The notes under the pieces were generated by a model. That model saw only the letters and a program-made list of their open reading frames with translations. It was not told the origin of the DNA and made no database searches. Below, in pieces: positions 52,188 through 60,576 of a DNA stretch of 64,000 bases; within the stretch, counting starts at the first letter, position 1; every line of letters begins with the position of its first letter. The DNA lies in assembly GCA_042408875.1 (NCBI GenBank), contig JBHOQS010000002.1, positions 124,001 to 188,000 on the forward strand, in the 5' to 3' direction. This stretch comes from JBHOQS01 sp042408875. Its GTDB lineage: Bacteria; Chloroflexota; UBA11872; JBHOQS01. A program made the translations under genes and the position numbers.

Positions 52188-53091
52188 GCTCGTCAGCGGT
52201 GAGCTTCCAGTCGGCAGCCTTGACGTTCTGCTCCACCTGCTCCGGGTTCGTGGCACCGGCGATGATGGTAGACACCTCTGGATGGGCGGCCAGCCACGCC
52301 AGCGCCAGCTCGCCCACAGTGTGGCCGCGGGCCTGGGCAAACTCGCTCAGCCGCGCCACGATGCGCAGGTTCTGCTCCGTGAGCTGGCGCTGCATATTCG
52401 GGTTGTTGTACGCCCGCGTCCCGGGCGGGGGTGGCTCGCCCGGCCGGTACTTGCCAGTGAGCAATCCGCCGGCCAGCGGGCTGTACGGAATGACGCCGAT
52501 GCCGAACCGGCGGCAGAAGGGCAAGAGCTCCCGTTCAATAGCGCGGTTCAGGAGATTATATGGCGGCTGCACCGACACGAACGGCGCCAGATGGTGGCGG
52601 TCCGAGACCCAGAGCGCCTCACAGATCTGCCAGGCGGCGAAGTTCGAGCAGCCGATATAGCGCACCTTGCCCTGGTGCACCAGATCGTCCAGCGCACGCA
52701 GCGTCTCCTCGATCGGCGTGTCGGGGTCGGGGAAGTGCACTTGATACAGATCGATGTAGTCGGTGCCGAGCCTGCGCAGACTGGCCTCCACGCCGTCCAT
52801 AATGTGGGCCCGTGACAGCCCCTGGTCGTTCGGCAGATCGCCCATGCGTCCGCACACCTTGGTGGCGATCAGCGCCTCACGCCGCCGTCCGCGCACAGCT
52901 TTGCCCACGAACTCTTCCGACACGCCCCGGCCGTAGGTATCGGCTGTGTCAATGAAGTTGACGCCGAGGTCCAGCGCCCGATTGATGATCGCGGCCGTCT
53001 GCTGCTCGTCGGCAGCGCGCCCGAAGGTGTTCCCCCCTAGGCCGATCACCGACACTTTCAATCCCGACGAGCCAAGCCTACGATATTCCAT
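52156..53091 (-). CDS. Aldo/keto reductase
   Basis: 311 residues, AKR TIM barrel. The catalytic tetrad is visible: D in FIDTADTYGRG, Tyr in the same stretch, K in IATKVCG and H in DLYQVHFPDPD. Further motifs are IGCSNFAAWQI, PYSPLAGGLLTGKYRPG and IIAGATNPEQVEQNV. It would reduce aldehydes or ketones with NADPH. It is a single gene with an A-rich leader (53098-53135). The substrate is not evident. Confidence 0.92.
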   Translation of the reverse strand: MEYRRLGSSGLKVSVIGLGGNTFGRAADEQQTAAIINRALDLGVNFIDTADTYGRGVSEEFVGKAVRGRRREALIATKVCGRMGDLPNDQGLSRAHIMDGVEASLRRLGTDYIDLYQVHFPDPDTPIEETLRALDDLVHQGKVRYIGCSNFAAWQICEALWVSDRHHLAPFVSVQPPYNLLNRAIERELLPFCRRFGIGVIPYSPLAGGLLTGKYRPGEPPPPGTRAYNNPNMQRQLTEQNLRIVARLSEFAQARGHTVGELALAWLAAHPEVSTIIAGATNPEQVEQNVKAADWKLTADELKEIEALLVS

Positions 53092-53208
53092 GAAACACCT
53101 GCCTCTCTTCTCTGTACTTTGTATTTTTGTATTTTTTCCTAGGGCCCCTGCAGGTCAGGCGAGCCGGCGATACGCACGCCGTCCGATCGCTCAACGAGAC
53201 GAGCCCCG

Positions 53209-54507
53209 CTAGAGGGCTCGCAACGCGTCGCGGCAGATCTCCAGGGCGCGGTCCATATCCTCGTCGGTGTGTGCCAGGGAGATGTAGAACTTCTCGCCCG
53301 GATTGACCAGCAAGCCGCGGCGGAGCAGTTCGACGCCGAAGGCGATGCGCCTGGATCGGTCAGTTGCCAGCGTGTCGCGGTAGCGGCGCAGCGGCCCCGG
53401 TCCGAAGAACGCCTGTACCACCGGGCCATCGCCGATGGCCTGCAGCGGGATGTCCAGCTCCCGGCCCAGCGCATTTAACCCCTCGCGCAGGCGGCGTCCC
53501 AGCGCGTGCAGCCGCTCGTACACTCCCGGCTGCTGAAGTTGGTCGAGGGCTGCGAGCCCAGCAACCGCGGCCACCGGGTTACCATTGAACGTGCCGCTGA
53601 TCCACACGAAATCGGGCTGGCCTCTCCGCTCGGGTGCGGTGAGATCGAGCACATCGCGGCGGCCGGCCACCGCAGCCATCGGGTATCCCCCGGCGAACGC
53701 CTTGCCCAGGGTGGCCAGGTCGGGCACGACGCCGTAGCGCTCCTGCGCGCCGCCCCAGGCCAGTCGGAAGCCAGTGACGATCTCGTCAAAGATCAGCAGC
53801 GCGCCGCAGCGGTCACACAGCGCGCGCAGCCCCTCGAGAAAGCCCGGCTCTGGCACCAGCGCCCGCTGAAGGGGCTCCACGATGATCGCGGCAAGCTGCG
53901 CGCCGTGCTCTTCGACGATGGCCGTCGTGCGCGCAAGGTCGTTGAACTCTGAGATCAGCACCTCCTGCGCTGCCTGTTCAGAGATGCCGGCGGAGTCAGG
54001 AATCGGATGCGGATAGGGGCTCAGGCGCGGCGGCGCCGTGCTCTGCGCCGCGTAGTCGTGCCCACCATGCAGGGCCCCCTCGAACTTGAGCACCTTCGGC
54101 CGCCCGGTGAAGGCGCGGGCCAGCCGCAGCGCATAGAAGGTCGCCTCTGTACCTGTCGAGACGAACTTCACCGCTTCCGCGCAGGGCACGGCTTCGATCA
54201 CGCGCTCGGCCAGCCGGATCACAGGCTCGTTCATGAAGTGGAAGGTCGAGCCCAGCTCGATCTGCCGCCGCACGGCGGCCAGGATCGCCGGGTGGCAGTG
54301 CCCCAGCAGCAGGGGGCCAGACCCGAGATGGAAGTCAATATACTCCCGCCCCTCAACATCCCAGACGTGGCTGCCCAGGCCCCGCGCCACGACCACATTG
54401 GCGTCGTCCGGGATGGCCCACAGGCTGAGCGCTCCGCCACCGAACACGCGGCGGGCACGCCGGATTAACTCAGCCTGCGTGCCTGCTCCTGCTGCGAGCT
54501 GCTGCAT
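53209..54507 (-). CDS. Class III aminotransferase, glutamate-1-semialdehyde-aminomutase-like
   Basis: 432 residues from ATG 54507 (GGGAGG six bases upstream). The fold type I PLP enzyme shows DVEGREYIDFHLGSGPLLLGH, VKFVSTGTEATFYALRLARAF, LIFDEIVTGFRLAWGGAQE, and the PLP lysine in LATLGKAFAGGYPM. It is closest to the HemL/GSAM-like group of aminotransferases. True HemL cannot be claimed: no other haem gene is here, and several catabolic transaminases share these motifs. Confidence 0.83.
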   Translation of the reverse strand: MQQLAAGAGTQAELIRRARRVFGGGALSLWAIPDDANVVVARGLGSHVWDVEGREYIDFHLGSGPLLLGHCHPAILAAVRRQIELGSTFHFMNEPVIRLAERVIEAVPCAEAVKFVSTGTEATFYALRLARAFTGRPKVLKFEGALHGGHDYAAQSTAPPRLSPYPHPIPDSAGISEQAAQEVLISEFNDLARTTAIVEEHGAQLAAIIVEPLQRALVPEPGFLEGLRALCDRCGALLIFDEIVTGFRLAWGGAQERYGVVPDLATLGKAFAGGYPMAAVAGRRDVLDLTAPERRGQPDFVWISGTFNGNPVAAVAGLAALDQLQQPGVYERLHALGRRLREGLNALGRELDIPLQAIGDGPVVQAFFGPGPLRRYRDTLATDRSRRIAFGVELLRRGLLVNPGEKFYISLAHTDEDMDRALEICRDALRAL

Positions 54508-54625
54508 GGTATGCCTCCCTGCGTGAGCGAGCCGCGACCAGCCCGGTGCTGATGTACTGACCACGCCAGATTAGCGCCATGGTAGCACGTGGGCACGGCC
54601 AGTACCAGCGTTCACGGCCGGTGCT

Positions 54626-56767
54626 CTAGCCAGGGAGCTCGTACTCCAACACGAGGGGTCCGGCCGCGATGACCAGGCGGCGCGCCTGCTCGTCCACAGA
54701 GAGCGCGGCTATGCTGGTCAGGACGGTGTCCCCCACAGGTGCGAGAAGCTGGCGTTCAAAGGCACCGTCCTTGTCATACTGGAGGATCCGGCCGCGCGCA
54801 GGTTCGGCCAGATAGAGCGCCCGGCTCTCTGGCGATGTGAAGAGGATAGTTGCTTGGGCCAGCGCCGGGAGCGCTGCGCCAAGCGCGAACGGCTGCTGCC
54901 GTCCACCGCGGAAGCGCAGCACCTGCTGCCCATCGGTCAGCACCCAGATATCGCCATCGATGGCCATTGCCGTCGCTGCGGCCAGATCGATCGACTGCCC
55001 ACCGGCGATGTAGAGCTGAGGCGCTGCATCGAACCCGCCGCCGGCAGGCAGGTAGCGCAGGATCTGGCCCTGGTCGGAATCGAGAACATAGAGGTTCGCG
55101 CCAAAGGTTGCCACCGCGACGGGACGGCGCCATGTGTTGGCGCCGCGCAACGGCAAGGCACGCGGCGGGCCATCGGGCGGCAGCAGCACGAGGCGGCGCT
55201 CACGATCGAGCACGTAGACGCCACCCGCCGGCCTGGACACGAGCAGCCACGGCTCGCTGAGCACCAGACTGCCCAGCCGGTCACCAGGACTCACCACCAC
55301 GCTCGCCTGCGCGCCCTGGATGCGCAGGATGCGGCGGCGCTCTGTCTCCAGGACGAACACGGTCTCCCTGCTCACCGCCAGCGCGCCGGCGCTGGCGGGG
55401 TCTCCCACCGCAGTGCGCAGGTCGAGAAGCGTGCGCGGCGGCCCGAGCCTGACCGTCTGGGTGCGGCGATCGCGTTCGCCCTCGATCTCAGCGCGCAAGG
55501 CAGCTGCTCGCTCGGCTTCGACGGGCGACAGGCGGCTGCCGGGCGGTGGCAGCAGGCTGCTGGCCTCATCAAGAAGACGCAACGCCTCGGCAGGCTCCGT
55601 GGCGAGGCGTGCTCGCTCTAGCGTAGCCGCAGCCAGATCGTAGCTGCGTGGCGAGGGTCCCCGCAGCGCGCCACCCTGCGCCGGGGGAAGCACGAGCGCA
55701 ACTAGCAGGGCGAGCAGCGCAGCAGCGCCGGCGGCTCCGAGCACGAAGAGCCACCAGCCGGGGTAGGGGGCGCGGCGGCTCACTCGTTGGGCGCGCAGCT
55801 CGAGGCCGAGCGCCGGTGCAGGGATCAGGACCGCGGCAGTCCGCGCTGCTCGCCCGACCGCCTGCGGCGCAGCGCTCCGGCGCCCGGTCTCGCTGCTGCG
55901 GGCCGCCAGTGCCGGCACCTTCATACTGCGTGGCTGTCCAGAGGCCAGCCCGGCTCCCAGGCTCAGCAGAGCGCGACGCAGGCGCCCGGCCAACGCACGC
56001 ACGCGTAGCGACGGTGAAGTAGAAAGCCGGCTGAGACCAAGCGAACTCCAGCCCAGACTTGGTGTGCTGGCCTGGAGGGCACGAGCCAATATCCCTGGTG
56101 GCGCCTCCTCCAGCGCTGCCCGCATCACCAACGCACAGAACTGTTCGTACCGGCGTCGCCCATGGCTCAGCCGGCCGAGCACGCGCGAGAAGCTCCGCGC
56201 ACCCAGCGCGGCGCGCACGTCTTGCTCGCTCAGCCGGGTGCAGGCCCGCGAGCTGACCAGCGCCAGGGTATCCCCGGCCTGGAGCGAAACACGGTAGGTC
56301 TCGAGCTCGATCTCCCACTTGGTCCCGGGCGCAACCAGTGGGGGAGGCTCGACAGACGTTTTGATGCTACGCGGCGGCGCCCACAGGGCCGGCTGCGGGA
56401 TCGCGCGCAGGATCCCGCCATGCAAGAGATACGCCTGCGTCGGTGGCACCTGCACGAACAAGCACTCTCGCCCCCGTGCCAGCGCCGCGGTCATACCAAC
56501 TGCAGTGGTATCCTGCCCCACCGCAGCGAGGTCGCGGAAGGCGTTGCGCACTGCATGGATCAGCGCGGAGAGCGGGGCCTGGGAGGACTCGGCAAAGTCC
56601 TGCTCCACCCGGTCGAGCATCCAGGACGCGCGCACGTCGTCCAGGCCTTCGACGAGCAGCGCCAGCGCGCCCTGGCTCCCCACTGTGAACCGTGCTGCGG
56701 CGGGCGCAGTCGTGCGGCTGCTCCCGTGCAGGCCCAGCGCGGCAGCTTCAAAGTGGAGGTCCCGCAT
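54626..56767 (-). CDS. Membrane protein with PP2C-like cytoplasmic domain and extracytoplasmic beta-propeller
   Basis: 713 residues. Residues about 20-235 resemble a PPM/PP2C phosphatase: DTTAVGMTAALARGRECLFVQVPPTQAYLLHGGIL parallels the GTTxxxA...VGDSRAYL region, but the metal-binding DGxGG and DGD motifs are missing (VEGLDD, APPTQ), so it is probably a pseudo-phosphatase. A Pro/Ala/Arg-rich linker leads to one membrane segment (WWLFVLGAAGAAALLALLVALVL, about 340-365). The C-terminal 350 residues are repeated beta-blade units (GVYVLDRERRLVLLP, LYVLDSDQGQILRYLP, IWVLTDGQQVLRFRGG, LYLAEPARGRILQYD). It could be a receptor or scaffold. No known protein with this exact makeup comes to mind. Confidence 0.65.
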   Translation of the reverse strand: MRDLHFEAAALGLHGSSRTTAPAAARFTVGSQGALALLVEGLDDVRASWMLDRVEQDFAESSQAPLSALIHAVRNAFRDLAAVGQDTTAVGMTAALARGRECLFVQVPPTQAYLLHGGILRAIPQPALWAPPRSIKTSVEPPPLVAPGTKWEIELETYRVSLQAGDTLALVSSRACTRLSEQDVRAALGARSFSRVLGRLSHGRRRYEQFCALVMRAALEEAPPGILARALQASTPSLGWSSLGLSRLSTSPSLRVRALAGRLRRALLSLGAGLASGQPRSMKVPALAARSSETGRRSAAPQAVGRAARTAAVLIPAPALGLELRAQRVSRRAPYPGWWLFVLGAAGAAALLALLVALVLPPAQGGALRGPSPRSYDLAAATLERARLATEPAEALRLLDEASSLLPPPGSRLSPVEAERAAALRAEIEGERDRRTQTVRLGPPRTLLDLRTAVGDPASAGALAVSRETVFVLETERRRILRIQGAQASVVVSPGDRLGSLVLSEPWLLVSRPAGGVYVLDRERRLVLLPPDGPPRALPLRGANTWRRPVAVATFGANLYVLDSDQGQILRYLPAGGGFDAAPQLYIAGGQSIDLAAATAMAIDGDIWVLTDGQQVLRFRGGRQQPFALGAALPALAQATILFTSPESRALYLAEPARGRILQYDKDGAFERQLLAPVGDTVLTSIAALSVDEQARRLVIAAGPLVLEYELPG

Positions 56768-56919
56768 GACGTGCCCCCGCCACGGAGCAACTCCAATGCA
56801 GGCCCGACCGGCGGTGGTGAGCGCCTCCGCGGTACGTTGCTTTCTACCACTGCGCCGGTGATGGCCTATGGTGGCAGAAGCGCTCGCGTTGCCGTTTCAA
56901 GAACGGCTCGCCACCGGTG

Positions 56920-58524
56920 CTAGCGCGCGTCTTGTAGGTACAGGGCGTGCGCATTGTAGAGCGGGCCGAGCGGGCTCTCGACGACGCCACGCACCCGCTT
57001 GCGTAGCCCGACGATGCTTTTCCGGCTCCACAGGAAGATGTAGGGCAGATCCTCTGCGAGAATGCGCTGCACCTCACCGTACAGGCGTTTGCGCTCAGCG
57101 CGGTCGAACGTCCTGGCCGCCTGGTCGAACAGCTCCTCGACGCGAGCATTTTCGTAGGCGCCGCAGTTCACAGTCGGGATTGTATCGCGCGCCCAAATAT
57201 CGCGCGAAGACGCCGGATCAGCGCTAGATCGCCAGCCGAGGATGTACAAGTCATAATCGAAGGGGGGAGTCTGTAAGCGCTCCACATACAGACTGAACTC
57301 GAGCTGCACGAACTCAACAGCAATGCCCAGATCACCTAGGAAGCGCTGCACCATCTGGGCGATCTGCTCGCGCTGCGGGTTGCCAGTATTGAACAGCAGG
57401 CGCAAGGTGAGCGGCTGGCCATCCGGCCCGAGCATACCGTCCGCACTGCGGCTGTACCCAGCCTGGTGCAGCAGGTCATTCGCCCGGGTAGGGTTGTACT
57501 CGAGATGCGGGATGTTCTGGCTGACCGCCCAGGAGTTTGGAGGGATCCCTGAGTCCATGAGCACCACCTGGCCGCCGAAGACCTGCGCGGCCATAGCCTT
57601 GCGGTCCAAGGCATGAACCAGCGCCCGCCGCACCCGCGGGTCTTTGAGATGCGGACGGCGCAGGTTAAAGCCGATGTAGTCCCAAGTCGCGACCTGAGGC
57701 AGATAACTGTACAGCACGAGTCTCTCGTCATTCTGGACGCCTGCCGCGCGTTCGGGTTCCAGCGGCGCGTAGTCCACCACGTCCGCCTGGAGGAGGGTAA
57801 GCGCGACCGAGGCGTCCGGCACCACCCGTACAGTCACATACTGGACATGAGGCTTGCCCAGGTAGTAGCGCTCATTGGCCCGCAGCGTCCAGGCCACATC
57901 CTTTTCCCACTGCTCGACCACGAACGGACCGCTGAACACCTGGGGGTTGGTACCCAGCGGTGTCTGCCGGATCGAAGGTAGATGCGGCTCCCAGACGTGC
58001 CGAGGCACGGGGGTGATGTTCAGGAGGTCGAGCGCCGCAGCATAGACCTCGCGCAGGCGCACGCGATAGGTGCGTGGATCCACCACTTCCCAGCGCTCCA
58101 GGTAACGCTGGCGCCAGGTGCGGTAGGGATGCTGGGTGGCTTCGGCCTGGAGCGTGTCCTCGGTGAACTTCACGTCTTCGGCGGTGATGGGGCGGCCATC
58201 GCTCCAGTATGCCTCACGCAGCCGGTAGGTAATCGTGCGCCGGTCGGGAGCGATCTCGAACTCAGCCAGGCCAGGCACGTGATCGAGTGTCTGCGGATCG
58301 CGACGTGTCAGCGATGCGAACGCGAGGCTCTGGAACTCGCTGGACACCGCATCGGTGGTGATGAACGGGTTGAGCGACTGGGCATCAAGCGTGACGGCCA
58401 GCCGGAGCGTTCCGCCCTCCACCGGCCTCGGGCGCGGTGCGGTGCGCGTAAGCTGGCAGCCCGCGAGCGCCAGGCCCAGCCAGGCACCAGCGGCTTGGCG
58501 GCGGGTGAGAGCCCTATACGACAT
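56920..58524 (-). CDS. ABC peptide/oligopeptide substrate-binding lipoprotein (SBP family 5)
   Basis: 534 residues from ATG 58524, which has GAGGT upstream; the longer frame to 58662 is not supported. A twin-Arg-like RRQAA, hydrophobic core and lipobox LALAGC begin it. The family 5 body shows PGLAEFEIAPDRRTITYRLRE, YWSDGRPITAEDVKFTEDTL and VRRALVHALDRKAM. It would capture peptides or other solutes for an ABC importer. No dpp/opp permeases are adjacent, so this is the third orphan binding protein in the window. Confidence 0.9.
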   Translation of the reverse strand: MSYRALTRRQAAGAWLGLALAGCQLTRTAPRPRPVEGGTLRLAVTLDAQSLNPFITTDAVSSEFQSLAFASLTRRDPQTLDHVPGLAEFEIAPDRRTITYRLREAYWSDGRPITAEDVKFTEDTLQAEATQHPYRTWRQRYLERWEVVDPRTYRVRLREVYAAALDLLNITPVPRHVWEPHLPSIRQTPLGTNPQVFSGPFVVEQWEKDVAWTLRANERYYLGKPHVQYVTVRVVPDASVALTLLQADVVDYAPLEPERAAGVQNDERLVLYSYLPQVATWDYIGFNLRRPHLKDPRVRRALVHALDRKAMAAQVFGGQVVLMDSGIPPNSWAVSQNIPHLEYNPTRANDLLHQAGYSRSADGMLGPDGQPLTLRLLFNTGNPQREQIAQMVQRFLGDLGIAVEFVQLEFSLYVERLQTPPFDYDLYILGWRSSADPASSRDIWARDTIPTVNCGAYENARVEELFDQAARTFDRAERKRLYGEVQRILAEDLPYIFLWSRKSIVGLRKRVRGVVESPLGPLYNAHALYLQDAR

Positions 58525-58598
58525 ACGACTCAAACCTCGTGCTACTGCCACTGTAGCATACCACCGCTGTGGGCCGCGTAGGAGCCTGCCTGATCGTC

Positions 58599-59159
58599 CT
58601 ACCGCTCGGTACGCTGTCCAGCTGCCTGGGCGCGCTCGAAGGCAGCCAGGATCACCCGCCAAGCTTCTGCGCGCCCATCCCAGCCGAGGATCTCGGTCTC
58701 GACCCCTTCGAGTGTCTTGTATGTACCGAAGAAGTTCTCGATCTCGCGCAGCCAGTGCTGTGGCAGATCTGACAGTTCATGGATCCCATCGAAACGAGGG
58801 TCGCCAGTTGGCACGGCCAGGATCTTGTGATCGACGCCCTTCTCATCGCGCATGTGGAGCACACCGATCGGGCGTGCTTCTACCAGGCAGCCGGGGAAGG
58901 TAGGCTCGTTCATCGTGACCAGGACATCAAGGTGGTCGCCATCCTCGGCCAGAGCACCAGGCGCGAAGCCGTAGTCCGTCGGATAGTGCACCGATGAGTA
59001 AAGCACCCGATCCAGGCGAATCAGCCCCAGCCGGTCATCGTACTCATACTTGTTCCGGCTCCCCTGGGGGATCTCGACGACCACCTTAAGCGTCCCTCGG
59101 CTGGGGTCCGGACGTTCTACCACAAACTCATAACCTGAGCGCTGCAACTTAGGCCACAT
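58599..59159 (-). CDS. ppa: Inorganic pyrophosphatase (family I)
   Basis: 186 residues. It shows VVVEIPQGSRNKYEYD, YPTDYGFAPGAL and the metal signature DGDHLDVLV, where the usual Pro after the second Asp is His. Then HELSDLPQHWLREIENFFGTYKTLEG. It hydrolyses pyrophosphate to drive biosynthesis, in the cytoplasm. It is a single gene. Confidence 0.95.
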   Translation of the reverse strand: MWPKLQRSGYEFVVERPDPSRGTLKVVVEIPQGSRNKYEYDDRLGLIRLDRVLYSSVHYPTDYGFAPGALAEDGDHLDVLVTMNEPTFPGCLVEARPIGVLHMRDEKGVDHKILAVPTGDPRFDGIHELSDLPQHWLREIENFFGTYKTLEGVETEILGWDGRAEAWRVILAAFERAQAAGQRTER

Positions 59160-59656
59160 CTCCTTCTTCCGTCTTCCGTCGGCTTATCCCGAAGCCAGAT
59201 CGCCCAAGCGACGTGCTGAAAGCCACCGTCCTGTTCTGCCCATTTCTGTGGGTCCGGCCAGAGCGATTTAGCCAAACCGGCGTTCTCTCGCGTGACCGGC
59301 CCATGTCGCACGTGCTAGGCCTCCCCTGCTATGATACCGGGCTGTGCCCTGTCCTGCTACCAGTGCGAGAGGGCGGGACTGCCAGAGCGCTCAGCACTGT
59401 CATGGGAATGCGCAGGCATTCCCGGCAGGAGCAAGCCCACACTTGCCGCTGGCAGTCTGGGAATGGATGGTTATGATCTCCTGCTGGTGCTCTGAGAGGT
59501 CTCTCTGGCAGCTAGAGCAAGGCCAGCGCGCGGATCGGCCACTGCTCTGACACAGCCTGCTGAATGTCTCCAGGATCACTCGGGTGAGCCCGACGAACCG
59601 CGGATAAGCAGCCGCGCCAAGACACCCTGTAAGGGCCAAAATGGCTTGCAGTGGAG
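59160..59656. other. Intergenic region with one hairpin and no recognised gene
   Basis: 497 bases between ppa (5' side) and the 3' end of the next gene. It contains a perfect hairpin GGGAATGC-GCAG-GCATTCCC (59404-59423) and a small AGAGA-GG-TCTCT (59497-59508). G+C is a little lower than in the flanking genes. No ORF shows a family resemblance; a small RNA or an old insertion cannot be excluded. Confidence 0.5.
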
Positions 59657-60319
59657 TCAGTAGCCATACCCGTAGCCGTAGCCGGGCCGCGTCGGCACCG
59701 GTGTGGCCGCCGGAGCAGGCGCTGGCGTCGGAGTGGCTGGGGGTGTGGCCACCGGGACCGGCGTCGGCGGGCCAACCGGCGCCGGGGCCGCTGGCGGCTG
59801 GGGCTGTGGCTGCCCGGTGACCGGGCCAGGAGGCATGGCCTCAGCGGGTTGCGCTTCACCAGACTGCACGTCGGCAGGTTGCGCCTCCACCGGCTTAGCG
59901 ATCAACCACACGCCGCCAACACCGTGCCCGTTCATGTCCCCGGGCTGGGTGTCTCCAGCAAAGTAGTACAGCGGCATGTCGTTGTACGTTACCTGCCGCG
60001 CGCCGTCCGGCCGCATGATCACGCCTAGGGCGCCAGGGAGGTCCGGGGGCGCCACCGGATCCCCTTCAATAGTGAGGGGTGGCCAGTTAACAGCGCACTG
60101 CCCGGTGCACACGCTCACGCCCGGCTGGTCACGGGTGAAGATGTAGAGCGTCCAGCCCTGTGCATCGGTGAGCACCAGCCCCAGCGCGGGGTCTTGTCGC
60201 ACCGAGACCGTGAGGAGCGGCGCTTCTTGCGCGTGGGCGAGGAGCGCTTCGATCCCTAGAAGCACGACCAGCATGGCTGCGGTAGAAATCCTCAGCACGG
60301 CGCAATAGGCTGGCGACAT
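59657..60319 (-). CDS. Secreted Yx(F/W/Y)xxD-repeat protein with Pro-rich GY-ending tail
   Basis: 220 residues; start has AAGGAGGTGA upstream. A signal peptide (VLRISTAAMLVVLLGIEALLAHAQ) precedes two units of the secreted repeat family PF03640-type (COG4315): TLYIFTRDQPGVSVCTGQCAVNWPPL and PLYYFAGDTQPGDMNGHGVGGVWL. The last 70 residues are Pro/Ala/Thr/Val-rich and end in GYGYGYGY, a low-complexity surface-like tail. Function is unknown. A 17-bp inverted repeat (60341-60357) lies just upstream of its Shine-Dalgarno. Confidence 0.85.
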   Translation of the reverse strand: MSPAYCAVLRISTAAMLVVLLGIEALLAHAQEAPLLTVSVRQDPALGLVLTDAQGWTLYIFTRDQPGVSVCTGQCAVNWPPLTIEGDPVAPPDLPGALGVIMRPDGARQVTYNDMPLYYFAGDTQPGDMNGHGVGGVWLIAKPVEAQPADVQSGEAQPAEAMPPGPVTGQPQPQPPAAPAPVGPPTPVPVATPPATPTPAPAPAATPVPTRPGYGYGYGY

Positions 60320-60340
60320 AGCAACTCACCTCCTTGAGCA

Positions 60341-60357
60341 TACAGCCACTGGCTGTA
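60341..60357. promoter_or_regulatory. Inverted repeat, possible operator or leader hairpin
   Basis: TACAGCCA-C-TGGCTGTA, perfect 8-bp arms, 22 bases before the start of the 59657-60319 gene and about 8 bases from its AAGGAGG. The rest of the 257-base gap (60320-60576) shows no gene. Confidence 0.45.
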
Positions 60358-60576
60358 CGACCGTCACCGGCGCGACGATGCATTCGCCCTCCCCTCGCCA
60401 TATACGACTGCACACAGTAGTCAGATGGGAAGGAATGCGTACTACTCGTACATAGGGTACAGGGACGCCAGACCGCCCCGGCTGCTGGGCAGGTTCTCGG
60501 CACTCCGGCGGGGTGCAGTGGGGACTTTCACGCGGTACTCAGTATGCCGGGGGAGGTGGAGGGGGGCGGTGAGGGT

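Noticed and set aside
59213..59550. Small ORFs in the 59160-59656 gap
   Set aside because: No Shine-Dalgarno and no family resemblance; composition like non-coding DNA.
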